From Pyrenula massariospora (Eukaryota; Ascomycota; Eurotiomycetes; Pyrenulales; Pyrenulaceae): a stretch of DNA of 64,000 bases. Each line of letters starts with the position of its first letter. Positions within the stretch are counted from its first letter, which is position 1. Of the stretch, positions 33,599-43,920 are shown piece after piece. The translations under genes were made by a program, and so were the position numbers. The stretch is taken from the NCBI GenBank assembly GCA_021030905.1, contig JAGFMI010000004.1, forward strand, positions 1,922,001 through 1,986,000, given 5' to 3'. The notes under the pieces are model-generated. The model did not search any database. It worked only from the letters and a program-made list of their open reading frames with translations, and had not been told where the DNA came from.

Positions 33599-34306
33599 TT
33601 AGGGATCCGTGGTCGGGTCATTGTTCATATGATCAGTGAGGTGGCAGGGTACATTGACGATGGGCGTCGAGTTCACATACATCCATTCCTGTTTAATTAT
33701 ACCATTTGGATGAGCGCTGATCGTACCGGGAATAGCGGGCAAGACATATCGACCGGCAGCGTCTCGGTCTGAATATGCTTCGCTGAATTCTGCAATCTTA
33801 AAGTTTGCGTACCCGTAATGACCATTGTCTTTGGGGTCGTTGCTCTTGAGCACCGCGTAACCAGAGTCCCAACGTTGCCGCGCAATGTTATACTGGATGA
33901 GATCTGGGAGGCTCAGCTTGGGATTAGATTTCGTCGAAGAAGCCCAAGGGACCGGGGAGCCGGGTTTGATGTTTGAGGTGATGAACAAGGAGCCGTAAAA
34001 CCAGTATTTGCCCCATGTCCACGCCATAGGGTTCGTCGCCAAATGACAGGACGCGGGTTCCACTGGCCTGGCGTAGTTTTTGAGCAATGATTGAAATACC
34101 TCGATAGCGATAAATGCCAATACCCCCAAGTCGCCATCTGTCGGACTCGCAAGCTGAGCAGGATTCTCATTATCCGGCGGCCATTGGTACAGCTGGCTAT
34201 TATCAATAGGCAATACGTCCCAATAAAGTTTGGATAGATCTGGTTCGGCCGCCCGAGCTTTCAGTAGATTAATGGCACCGAGGCCGAAAAGGAGGAGCCA
34301 CTTCAT
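33599..34306 (-). CDS. Predicted secreted protein, unknown family
   Basis: 235 aa, single exon, starting at the ATG at 34306. A signal peptide (about residues 1-20, MKWLLLFGLGAINLLKARA) is followed by a mature chain rich in Trp, Tyr, Pro and Asn. It has only two cysteines, both in a C-H-L context, one near the middle and one near the C-terminus. That suggests one disulfide. The upstream TTG three codons earlier is not a likely start. No catalytic motif or known family is recognised. It lies between the NLR gene and a second predicted secreted protein on the other strand. Confidence 0.65.
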   Translation of the reverse strand: MKWLLLFGLGAINLLKARAAEPDLSKLYWDVLPIDNSQLYQWPPDNENPAQLASPTDGDLGVLAFIAIEVFQSLLKNYARPVEPASCHLATNPMAWTWGKYWFYGSLFITSNIKPGSPVPWASSTKSNPKLSLPDLIQYNIARQRWDSGYAVLKSNDPKDNGHYGYANFKIAEFSEAYSDRDAAGRYVLPAIPGTISAHPNGIIKQEWMYVNSTPIVNVPCHLTDHMNNDPTTDP

Positions 34307-35304
34307 AGAGCCCAAGAATGTTGATGTATCTGTCGGCGAAAGCTAGTGAAACAATGTTTGGTTCAGAGTATGCTAAATCGGGCCTAGATACGAATGGATA
34401 CACGAGAGAAGAGAGAGGTCCGTGGAGACCGAAGCAAATGCGCAAAAGGGAAGAGAGCGATAATAGTACCTTAAATACCTGAATCGCATCGGTAAATTAG
34501 GAAGATACCGCCTTGTTGACGTCTCAACTGTCTCGGTAGGGTATCATGGAAAGGGCAAACATACCATGCGGCAGAGTAAAGGCAGAACGCAGGCAGAGCA
34601 TCGCCAACACAAGGCGTAATAAAACGTTCGATAATCCTGCAGAAGATCGTGATCTTTGCCGCAACCGGTTTCCCCGACCCGAGACACGTGGCATCGACCC
34701 ACCGACCGGATCTGACACGAGGATCAAAGCTAGGAAATGTTGGCAAAGAGCCAAGTGCAAGGTCATGAGGCGTTTCCGAATTGATTGGACATCTAGTCTA
34801 AAAAGATAGAAGTACCCAACGAGAATACCACGTGCCTCTCTGAGGCGCAGCATTACAGGGAAACAGGGTCGGCAAGGACGCGGGCACAACAAAGTTGTGG
34901 CTGGACCCCCTATCAACGGGATCTTCACCATCTTCACCATGACATCGGCTACCATGCTTCTACCAACTCGACAGCTTCAACAAAGCCCAGCAGTCGTGCG
35001 ACGAGGGCTGATGAAATGTCTCTCTGGAATGTTAGCGTTAGTGATGTCGGCTTGCCTTTCATGCCCTCTCGACTGGCCTTTAGTAGCCTGGTAATAACAT
35101 TTAAAGACTAAGTGACGCGTCATACTGATCCTGCACTTAATTTAATCTCCATATATTCCTTCAAAGGCATCTTCTACTTCATTCAAACCTTTCTATTCAC
35201 GAATAAGCCATATTCCTCTTCTTGTCATCCCTTAGACTATATCGTATCTTTGGACCTTGCGTCAACAATCATAATTGTTCAACCCTATCACCTACCAAAA
35301 AGTG
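34307..35304. other. Intergenic, divergent promoters of two secreted-protein genes
   Basis: 998 bp between divergent starts. Overlapping frames of 87-143 codons on both strands around 34.5-34.9 kb lack protein character. Nothing else is seen. Confidence 0.5.
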
Positions 35305-35790
35305 ATGTGCCGCCAATCCAGGCTCTCTAGTCTCTACGCATTTCTTTTGTCCTGTAGCTTTCTTTTCGGTTGTGCATTGGCAGGCGATCCGATGTACTGC
35401 ATTGGAAGGCCAATGGACCCAGCTGCCCAATCATCTAGCCAGGGAGGTCCGAAACCTTACCATCCAAACGCTCAATGGTGGAAAGACCTTGCGGCACGAT
35501 GTAGAAGCGAAAGTCATGTGAAAAGGAACAATCAGGCAACGTATATCAAAGGCTTCTTTTTTTCGTCCCAAGGCTGGGCTGTTCGAGCGTACGAGGGTAC
35601 TTCAGCAAAAATATACTGCAGTGATCGTTTCGGCGACGATGCGAAAGGAGGTGATGTAGGAAATATTATTACAAACTGCGACGGTAGTCAAGGAGGCTTC
35701 AATCGCCCGGCTGGATCCACGAACAATGGCCTCACGTTGGTGTTCTACGACCCTATCGCTATCAATGGGCAGGGACCGATTACTGGCTGA
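35305..35790 (+). CDS. Small predicted secreted protein, unknown family
   Basis: 161 aa, single exon. The ATG at 35305 is followed by a signal peptide (about residues 1-26, ending GCALA). The mature chain has four cysteines (MYC, ARC, IYC and NC), enough for two disulfides. It is rich in Gly, Asn, Ser and aromatic residues, with motifs such as FFFSSQGWAVRAYEG in the middle. The mature chain is about 135 residues. I do not recognise the family. An effector-like or surface role is possible but not shown. It is not detectably similar to the Cys-rich protein at 17 kb. Confidence 0.65.
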   Translation: MCRQSRLSSLYAFLLSCSFLFGCALAGDPMYCIGRPMDPAAQSSSQGGPKPYHPNAQWWKDLAARCRSESHVKRNNQATYIKGFFFSSQGWAVRAYEGTSAKIYCSDRFGDDAKGGDVGNIITNCDGSQGGFNRPAGSTNNGLTLVFYDPIAINGQGPITG

Positions 35791-37186
35791 GTTTGATCCC
35801 TAGCAGCTAAGACAGTGAGTGGAGGTAGGGGTATGGCATTCAGTCAGTGGCCATTAATTGCTGTCTTTTTTTCTAGATTTCATTATAGAACAGAGTCTCT
35901 TCATAGTATAGTAATTTGAGAGAATTCAGGATGTTGAGACATACTGCATATCTAATACAACTCTCAATCTTACTACCCTTGGCGTACTTTGGTCAAAATT
36001 TATTTTAAAGATCATTCAGTCATCCAATTTAGATTGCTAATGCGGAAAATTGCACACTTTCCATGAATTTCTTCCGGACTATGCTAATATAGACGGTCAG
36101 CCGGGAACAAGATCCCATAGCATTACAAGTCTAACCATCATATTTCCAATCCTGAAGTTCTTCACGTGGGCACACCGACGTCGTCGTGCCAGATTTAGAA
36201 TCTCTGCGCCTTAATGATTCGAATCACTTGAGGTGTTGTACGTGTTGACGGATTTCTATTTGATCTGCCCCGGTCTACGCCTTCCCAGCTAAAATATTGT
36301 ATGGATAGATTCAGGATGGCACAGGTTGAGACAGGCTAACCAGAATGTTGTTGATGTTTATAAGGCCTTAAAGGATGTCCATCTTGAGCGTTGTATGGCC
36401 CAACTTCCAAGACAGGCCAGAGAAGTATAGACGCGGGAGACCAGGAATGGGAGGCATCAGCCACACATTTACGAAGTGGAAGATAACAGTATGTCTTGGA
36501 TTAGATATCGACTTCTGTGTCAAGCTAAAAGTCCCAACTTGTGTTTGCCAAGGCTGAGGATGCCAGCCTCCATACCGGCGAGGCTGTGTATGCCTTGGGC
36601 CACTTCCCCACAATCACTTGACGCTAAGATCTGCACATCTCTGAGTTAGATAACTCCGAGCCACATAGTCGCGCATGGATCTCAAAACATGATAATTGTT
36701 GGGCGTACGCATCATCTCCAAATCGAATGCTTCCATATCTATCGGGACCTACGATCTGGCAAAATGAACGAGAAGCATCGCGGCGTTTCTGAAGCGGAGT
36801 CTTCAACATACCTGGTGTGTCGAAAGTTCCTGTGGAATACCTGTTTTACAACAAATAATCCACCTTTCGGAACAACTCGTTTGTTTCAAATCTAAATGAA
36901 ATGATTCTCTCGGTTTACTTACTAAGAGCTTTAAAATGAGCCTGGCATCGGCGTTCAGCCTTGCTCACAGCGGCAAGTCTAGTACAAATGTATTGTTTTA
37001 GATGGGTATAAAGTCAGAGGCGTCTCTCTTTACCGTAGGTCCGTAATTATACCAACGTACGCCGTAGTCAGTACTATCATTGATTCTACAATTACATTTG
37101 TCCTTTGACTAAGTCATTCGCCAAATCGATATTCAAAGGTTTGTTTATGTCCTAGAGCTCAAATATTGTACGTTTTAAACATCGGA
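35791..37186. other. Intergenic 1.4 kb
   Basis: Between two plus-strand genes. It is AT-rich with only short frames, and no feature is recognised. It should contain the promoter of the next gene. Confidence 0.5.
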
Positions 37187-38467
37187 ATGATCCTCCACTT
37201 TCTACTTTGGTTTGTTTGGGTTCTTTCGTCAACAGGAGGTCCTCTCCAAGGTAATGTCGAGGAACGTTCAAACGATCTGACGGTGTATGAGCCACGCGAT
37301 ACTGGGAGCAATAGCCCACTTTCTTACTTTGCAGACACGAACAAATTTCATGCGACGAAGATCCAATGGACTGTTGGACGTAAAGTCTTCCAGTATGAAG
37401 TTGATTCAGAACATATATGCGATGACGACATACTCGAAGGTGTCTCGCGTCCGGGTATATTTGGAAGAGGTCTATTAGCAAAGAGGAAACAGAAAATTAA
37501 GATCTCAGACTACATAAAAGCCGTCCAGCGGGACGAAGCTACAGAGAGAAATCTTTTGATCCAAGATCTCAAAGATGAAATTGCTAAGTTCGACCCCTAC
37601 GTCGAGCAATTTGGAAATTGCCCTTCACCTCATTCCAAAAGAGAGCTGCTGCAGGGACGGGCTCCACAATACCGACCCATGCAGGTAGATGGTCGACGAC
37701 TAGCGCTTCGTATAGTCTGTTGGAAGTTTGGCGCAGCCTACATCTTGAATTTCGTCAACAATCTCTTCGGCGGCATCCTCAGCGGGCTCGATTGGGAGAC
37801 CTCTGCAAAAAGCGCGGCGCTCAGTGCTTCAGGCGTTGCTCTGATTCAGATTAGCAACGGCATCATCGACCAGCTCAACAAAGAACAGAAACTGGCCCCG
37901 GTGGTATACGTGTTATGGCGCTTTACGATCGGTCAAATAGGCAGACTAATTGCTTCTCTTGGGAAATCATCAATGCCTCAATGTATGGACTGGGACTGGC
38001 TGGCCAATTGGGCACCTTTTGGGACCCCCATTAGGAATGCTCCTGCCAGTCCATTCGCAGATCCAAATGTCCAGGCACAGATACCAACTGCGGTTCAAGT
38101 CGAAGATGCGTATCAAGCCGGCATAATTCGAGGTATAGAATTGATGCAACAAAACGGAAACTTTGCAAATTGGGGCAGGATTGAAGAGGGCCAGGGCGCC
38201 CAGGGCGGCGGAGGCGGCGGGGGCGGCGGGGGCGGCGGAAACCAGAAGCGGTTTACTAACTCAACCGGGATGGTTGAGGAGCGACAGGATAATGGTAAAG
38301 TCACGGCAAATGACGGCATCTCTCTGGTGGAAGGCAGCGAGACTGCTTGGGAGAAGGCACTGTCACAGGACAAAGCTACGTGCGGCAAAGGTGCTAGACT
38401 TTTGTCAGATGTATTGGTTGACTTTGGAATTAAGGGATACGATCCAGTACCTATTGGTACACCATAA
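37187..38467 (+). CDS. Secreted or membrane-associated protein with polyglycine tract, unknown family
   Basis: 426 aa, single exon, starting at the ATG at 37187. The N-terminus is hydrophobic (MILHFLLWFVWVLSS) and likely a signal peptide. Residues of about 180-240 form a Gly/Ala-rich hydrophobic stretch (around YILNFVNNLFGGILSG and SASGVALIQIS) that could insert in a membrane. A run of about a dozen glycines encoded by GGC/GGG codons lies at 38206-38240, followed by QKRF. Dibasic KR sites occur at several points (AKRKQK, SKREL, QKRF), so Kex2-type processing is possible. No domain is recognised. It is the third predicted secreted product in the stretch after the NLR gene. Confidence 0.65.
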   Translation: MILHFLLWFVWVLSSTGGPLQGNVEERSNDLTVYEPRDTGSNSPLSYFADTNKFHATKIQWTVGRKVFQYEVDSEHICDDDILEGVSRPGIFGRGLLAKRKQKIKISDYIKAVQRDEATERNLLIQDLKDEIAKFDPYVEQFGNCPSPHSKRELLQGRAPQYRPMQVDGRRLALRIVCWKFGAAYILNFVNNLFGGILSGLDWETSAKSAALSASGVALIQISNGIIDQLNKEQKLAPVVYVLWRFTIGQIGRLIASLGKSSMPQCMDWDWLANWAPFGTPIRNAPASPFADPNVQAQIPTAVQVEDAYQAGIIRGIELMQQNGNFANWGRIEEGQGAQGGGGGGGGGGGGNQKRFTNSTGMVEERQDNGKVTANDGISLVEGSETAWEKALSQDKATCGKGARLLSDVLVDFGIKGYDPVPIGTP

Positions 38468-39212
38468 CCCTCATGAAGGTTTACACTATGGGTTTTGAAT
38501 ATGTTGCAGAGCTCTCTAAGCCGTTCAATAGGAGTCCATCAAGAATCGGGTTAGGTAAGATCTTGCGCTGCGCTGGCGCAGCTATTCATCCTCCTATTCA
38601 TGGTCATTCGACTGTCTCTCATTTGCTGTCCGGCTTGTCATCCTTCAGCGTCGGGAATTTTCCACCTTCTCTTTGTAAGACTAAAGTTCCGAATCGCTTT
38701 TTATAATATTACCTCACCGTCTCTACAATCGAGGTGTCATTGCTTCGCGGACTCGCTTCTTCTCGCGGGTGGCAGCCCTTTTCGAAGTAAATCACAGTAA
38801 CCAATCTGAGAATTAGTGTCGTAAAAGCTTGCAGGGAGTTATGTTTGCAGCTCACCATTAAAATGAAATCACGAAATGTGTCATTCAATAGTTTAAAGTA
38901 AGTCGCTGTGTACCCGGACAGCCACTAATTTAGTAGGTATCTCTCCTTGATGATTTCTATTTGGAGGTAACCACATCTCTGAGACAGATCTCTCTACTGA
39001 AGGATACAACTAGTACGGGACAAAGGCTGTGTAAAGAGTGTATTGCTGAAAATTTCAAATTTACTGCAAAGCTCTGTCTTCTCTCCGCGCGCTTGGTTTG
39101 TCTCGATGCGGGGAATCTTCGGAAATATATTGCCGCTGGAGCTCTAATCCAGATTAGACTAGATAGATAGGTCCATCATCTATCGACTCTGCTTGGATGA
39201 GCAAGAAGGTTG
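38468..39212. other. Intergenic, GatA promoter side
   Basis: 745 bp between two plus-strand genes; only short frames are present. Confidence 0.55.
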
Positions 39213-40774
39213 ATGGCCAGCCTCCTCCGCACGAGGCATCTCTCCTTCCGTCAAATCAGGAAATACAGATCTAACGCCTTTGTCAATCCCACCCCAGGCA
39301 TAGCAGCCGTCAATTTCGCCGGTAGTGAAAGCGCGCCTGCAGAACCAGAAGGAGGTTTTTGCTTAAGAGGCCAATTGATCGCAATCAAGGACAATATCTG
39401 CACCACCGACTTCCCTACGACATGCGCATCAAATGTCCTTGGTGGCTTTCGAAGCCCTTACAATGCTACGGTGGTGGAGCTTCTCACGCGAGCGGGTGCG
39501 GTGATCGCTGGCAAGACGAACATGGACGAGTTCGGCATGGGATCACACTCGACGCATAGCAGATTTGGCCCTGTGATCAATCATCAGAAAGATCAAGCAC
39601 GCACTGAATTGTCTTCTGGAGGAAGCTCCGGAGGCAGTGCTATGGCTGTTGCAGATGGACAAGTATATGCGGCACTTGGAACAGACACGGGAGGTTCTGT
39701 GCGTCTGCCAGCTGCATATACAGGTATAATTGGGTTTAAGCCTTCATATGGACTCTTGTCACGATACGGTGTTGTCGCTTATGCGAATTCTTTGGACACT
39801 GTCGGCATATTTGGGCGGACAGTGATTTCAGTCCAATCAATCTTCGGTATGAAACATTATCAATTTGTAAAACTACGCTAACTTTTGCAGCTCTACTAAA
39901 TCAGTATGACAAACGCGACCCTACGAGTCTGTCACCACCAACGCGTCGTCGCATCGCTGCGTCTGCACGGACCACATACAAAGCTACTTCTCCGAGCCCA
40001 TCGTCGCATAGTGTTAGTCGAAGAAGGCAATACCGGATTGGCGTTCCGCAGGAGTACAACATTAAAGAGCTTCATAAGACAGTGCGACAAATCTGGGTCA
40101 GGTCACTGCATAGACTTCAGTCGCTCGGCCACACCATACATCCCGTGTCCTTGCCAGCTACTAAGCAGGCTCTTTCGGCTTATTATGTGTTGGCTCCAGC
40201 GGAAGCATGCTCGAACCTTGCAAAATACGACGGGATCAGATATGGACAGCACCTGAGTGGTCTTGACGACGAAGAAGGACAATTGTATGCAAAGGCCCGT
40301 GGCGAAGGCTTTGGAGAAGAGGTCAAACGCAGAATTCTACTAGGCACATACAGTCTAAGCGCAGGGGCGATAGATAACTATTTCATCCAGGCGCAGAAGG
40401 TTCGAAGATTGATTCAGCTGGATTTCGATACTGTATTTCGCCAGGGAAACCATTTGCGTGCTCAGAGTCAGGATGAGAACGACACTGACAAGGTCGATTT
40501 TATCCTGGCACCAACTGCACCTACGCCGCCACCGACACTGGTGTCTCTTAGTGGCGCGAACCCATTGGATGCCTATACTAACGATGTCTTTACTGTCCCT
40601 GCCAGCCTCGCTGGACTACCAGCTATATCAATTCCTACTAGGGCAAAGGGCGTGACAGAGCGTCCGATTGGCATGCAGATAATTGGACAATATGGATTTG
40701 ATTCTGCTGTTCTCGATTTAGCTGATCAACTCCAAGAAAATGCCGGATCGTACAACTCAAATGAAGCTAGTTGA
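39213..40774 (+). CDS. HER2: Mitochondrial glutamyl-tRNA(Gln) amidotransferase subunit A (GatA)
   Basis: The amidase subunit of the mitochondrial GatFAB-type complex, which converts Glu-tRNA(Gln) to Gln-tRNA(Gln). It is 505 aa from exons 39213-39846 and 39891-40774. The 44-bp intron is GTATGA..CAG, phase 1, with a GCTAAC branch. The amidase-signature fold shows the catalytic Lys in AIKDNI, the cis-Ser in [10 protein letters not shown] and the nucleophile Ser in GTDTGGSVR. Downstream segments match GatA ([55 protein letters not shown]). The first 25 residues are basic and lack acidic residues, fitting a mitochondrial presequence. The TTG codon just before the ATG is not the start. Confidence 0.95.
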
Positions 40775-41860
40775 TATGGGCTTGAAATCGACTACAAGAG
40801 TCTTCTGCTTCTTTGAGCAAACTTGCTATGCAATAACTTGGGTATCCTATTCGATGCAAGTCTGCGAATTCAGCCAGGTAAAGCACAGTGCGACATCAGA
40901 GAGGATCTCAGAATCCAGTCGTCAAGCCAATCCCCTGAAGATTGACTAGACCCGCCAACAACTACATCCTACCCGTATCAAATACGATACTTGTCTGTGA
41001 CAGAAGCAAAACCTGGTCTGCTATTATAGAGATGGGGGTTTACGAGGTCAAGGATCGAATCTAAAGTCAATTCTTGGCGCAAACCATGATGACCAATATA
41101 GAACCCTACGACGCCGTGGCATGGATCATGTTTGGCAAGCCGACTGGTAAAATTATCCAGGATTGTGCCTGGGGCAGCGTTTTGGTCTGGGTTGGTATGC
41201 GGCTTAGAAAATCTTGGCACGAGTTTTGATCTCGTCGACAAGGATCGGAAGTCGTGATGTCAAAGCCGGTAATAAGGACTTCAGTTACAGTCACTTCATC
41301 CACATGGGATTTTCAATCCTGCCAAACAATCGCATCATACATACGTGCAGAATTCTGTAACATTCCGTGACGTATTCTACCCAGTCACCTTCGGTTTGAC
41401 CGGAACCTTCCTAGTTCCATTTTGCAGTTAAGGCTTGCCAGGGGCAATGATGATGGATTCATCGGCTGTCATGTCGGAATAGGCAGTGTCATCAACGTTC
41501 TCCATGACTCCGACTGCACCTTCAGTCCTTTTGCGAATCACGGGCGTCGTTTCATTGGGTGGGGACTGCAACCGCCACCCTTCCAGCAAAATCTTCTCTC
41601 GACGACGTATTCTCCAGATGTGGAGCAGCTTCTCGCTTCGCAGGTGACGAGATCCTACGTGCTTGCGTCTGCATATGGTCTCCTCCACCAACGCGTCATT
41701 CTCGAGAAGCGGGTATCTCGATCTAGTTGCTTCGAAGAATGAAGTCATTTACATATTAGACCCGCGGATGATGAGGTAGGATGTATTTATTCATATCCAT
41801 TCCACAGCGCTTTCCTTCTTCCCTCGTCATGCTGATTCATTCTGTTTACTCTTGTTTAAC
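40775..41860. other. Intergenic
   Basis: 1.1 kb between two plus-strand genes. Overlapping frames on both strands at 40.98-41.75 kb have no convincing protein character. Nothing else is seen. Confidence 0.5.
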
Positions 41861-43300
41861 ATGGTGGCCAAGTACTTTCATGCTTCCAGCCTCCTCATGG
41901 CGGCCGGGGCTGCTCTCGCTGCTCCCGCGCCACAAGTCGATGGCTCTAGCGCTGTCAGTGCCTATACAAGCGATAGCTTGGGCCAACCCGCTCCTACTGT
42001 TATCAGCAGCCAAGTGACTGGTGTAACGTCTCATGGTCCGTTCAGTGGTACGCCAACGACTACCGGTGCTTTGACTACAGACACTCTGGCAGCATCCATT
42101 CCAGCACTGCCAGTGAACCCTTCAGAGACCGAGTATCCCAGCAATGGCGAGTTGACCGCACCTGAGCCAGCGCCGTATACACCTGCTGGGGGGCTTGGTA
42201 CAAATGGCAGTGAGCCGATCTACAATGTCCAAAGTGACTTTGACTATGAATCGCTTGCGGTCGCACTTTACCAAGAATGGATCGAGCTCGACCTATTCCA
42301 TGACGGTCTTGCCCGCTTCTCCGTCGACGACTTCACAGCCGCCGGTCTCACGGCTGAGGACCGCTTCCTGATCGAGTTCATGGCTGATCAAGAAGTTGGC
42401 CACGCGACCCTCCTCTCCAACATACTCGGTCTCCAAGCCGCCCCTGTGCAATGCACATACAACTACCCCTATACCACTGTCCGCGAATTCCTTGACTTCT
42501 GCCAGAAGCTTACTCGCTTCGGCGAATCAGGAGTCTACGGCTTCATCAACCACCTTACCAGCCGCGAAGCTGCCCAGCTCCTCCTCCAATCCATCTCCAC
42601 CGAAGCGCGACAGCAGATGATCTTCCGCCAATTCGACGGTCTCTTCCCCATGCCCGTCTGGTTTGAAACCGGCATCCCCCAATCCTGGGCCTGGACCCTC
42701 CTCGCCCCCTACATCTCCTCCTGCCCGGCCAACCAAACCCGCCTCGCCTGGCAAAACTTCCCCGCCCTCAAGATCCTCAACCAGCCCAACCCCGCCCGCT
42801 CCGACGCCCGCCAGACCGGCACCAACGAAACCGTCGAGCTCCCCCAGGGCAGCGCCAATACCCTCTCCTCCGCCGCCGTCCCCCCCGGCCAGCGCTGCAT
42901 CGACTCGACCGCCGTCGGCACCAACTGCTCCCCCGGCATCACCCACAACCGCTCCATCCCGCTCTCCTACCCCGGCCGCATCGTGCAATTCCAGTGGGAG
43001 TCCCCCGGCCAGCCCGTCGGCCCCAACAACAGCTACATCACCTCGACCTCCGCCGGCGGGCCGCCCCGCTTCGTCGCCTGGGCCACGCAGCTCAACATTA
43101 CATACTCCGCGCTGACGAACGTTAGCGGGAATACGGGCCAGACGGTGCAGCCGGACGTGAGCACGTACGAGGGCGATCCGGCGATTAATGGGACGATGTT
43201 TGTGGCGCTGACGGATGAGGATGTTCCGCTTAGCCCGTTTAATTTGAGCTTGATTAATCCGCATGTGGTTGCTGGGCCGGCGCTGTATCAGGCTGGGTAG
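41861..43300 (+). CDS. Secreted ferritin-like protein, Rds1 (stress response) type
   Basis: 479 aa, single exon, ATG at 41861. A signal peptide (about residues 1-22, ending ALAAP) is followed by a Ser/Thr/Pro-rich linker. A ferritin-like helical domain starts around residue 125 (DYESLAVALYQEWIELDLFHDGL) and includes the FMADQEVGHATLLSNILG helix and the STEARQQMIFRQF helix. Their Glu and His residues fit the metal-site pattern of the family. The C-terminal half is a beta-rich, N-glycosylation-rich region. Related proteins include fission yeast Rds1, induced by stress and nutrient change (family knowledge). Codon use in the second half is strongly C-ending. No frame defects are seen. Confidence 0.88.
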   Translation: MVAKYFHASSLLMAAGAALAAPAPQVDGSSAVSAYTSDSLGQPAPTVISSQVTGVTSHGPFSGTPTTTGALTTDTLAASIPALPVNPSETEYPSNGELTAPEPAPYTPAGGLGTNGSEPIYNVQSDFDYESLAVALYQEWIELDLFHDGLARFSVDDFTAAGLTAEDRFLIEFMADQEVGHATLLSNILGLQAAPVQCTYNYPYTTVREFLDFCQKLTRFGESGVYGFINHLTSREAAQLLLQSISTEARQQMIFRQFDGLFPMPVWFETGIPQSWAWTLLAPYISSCPANQTRLAWQNFPALKILNQPNPARSDARQTGTNETVELPQGSANTLSSAAVPPGQRCIDSTAVGTNCSPGITHNRSIPLSYPGRIVQFQWESPGQPVGPNNSYITSTSAGGPPRFVAWATQLNITYSALTNVSGNTGQTVQPDVSTYEGDPAINGTMFVALTDEDVPLSPFNLSLINPHVVAGPALYQAG

Positions 43301-43920
43301 ATATTGCTATGAGACAACGATCTTGTCATGGAGACTACCTCAACTTATATACGACCAAAAGCTTATGATGTAATACCCTGCAATATTCTATTATCTCGCT
43401 CGCATAACCAGACAAGCCCTAAGATGTCACCTGCTATAGCATAAACTTGCTTCGTCGTATTTTTTCATCGTAGCAGAGCGCACATAGAACTGATCTCATA
43501 CTTTGATCCGTACAACTCAACTAGCCTCTCCGTCTTGCCGAACATAATCTTCCGGACAGGTCCCTGACCTGCCCTTTTCAGCATCATTTTTCTCCTCAGC
43601 CACTTTACAGAGGATCTCCCTAGAGCTCAGCGTGGGTGTGAATCTCGAAATGGAAAGGAAGGATTGAAAAGAATATCCACCTTGCGAGGCGCGTAAATCT
43701 GAACCCGAGATAACTATGAGTGAGACGCTATGACCCGTAAGGACTCTGCGCATCAGATGTGTGTCTGTTCTTGTATTCAAAGTCTGTAGAGAATATAGGA
43801 AGAATAATTCGCTTGGTCTACAGTCACTGTCCCATCCCTATGGATATGCATGCCTTCTCACGCCCAAACCCCTCTTCGCAAATGCAACCGGGAATTGAAA
43901 ACCTCGCCTTGACGAATTTG
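43301..43920. other. Intergenic between convergent genes
   Basis: 620 bp between the stops of the Rds1-type gene and TFB2; only short frames are present. Confidence 0.55.

Noticed and set aside
40978-41241. 88-codon minus-strand frame with a faint likeness to an Argonaute PIWI segment
   Set aside because: Only a PGT-like and an HHGL-like match; the residues around them do not fit and there are no neighbouring exons.
42527-43264. 245-codon minus-strand frame, Gly/Ala/Arg-rich
   Set aside because: Shadow of the GC-ending codons of the Rds1-type gene.
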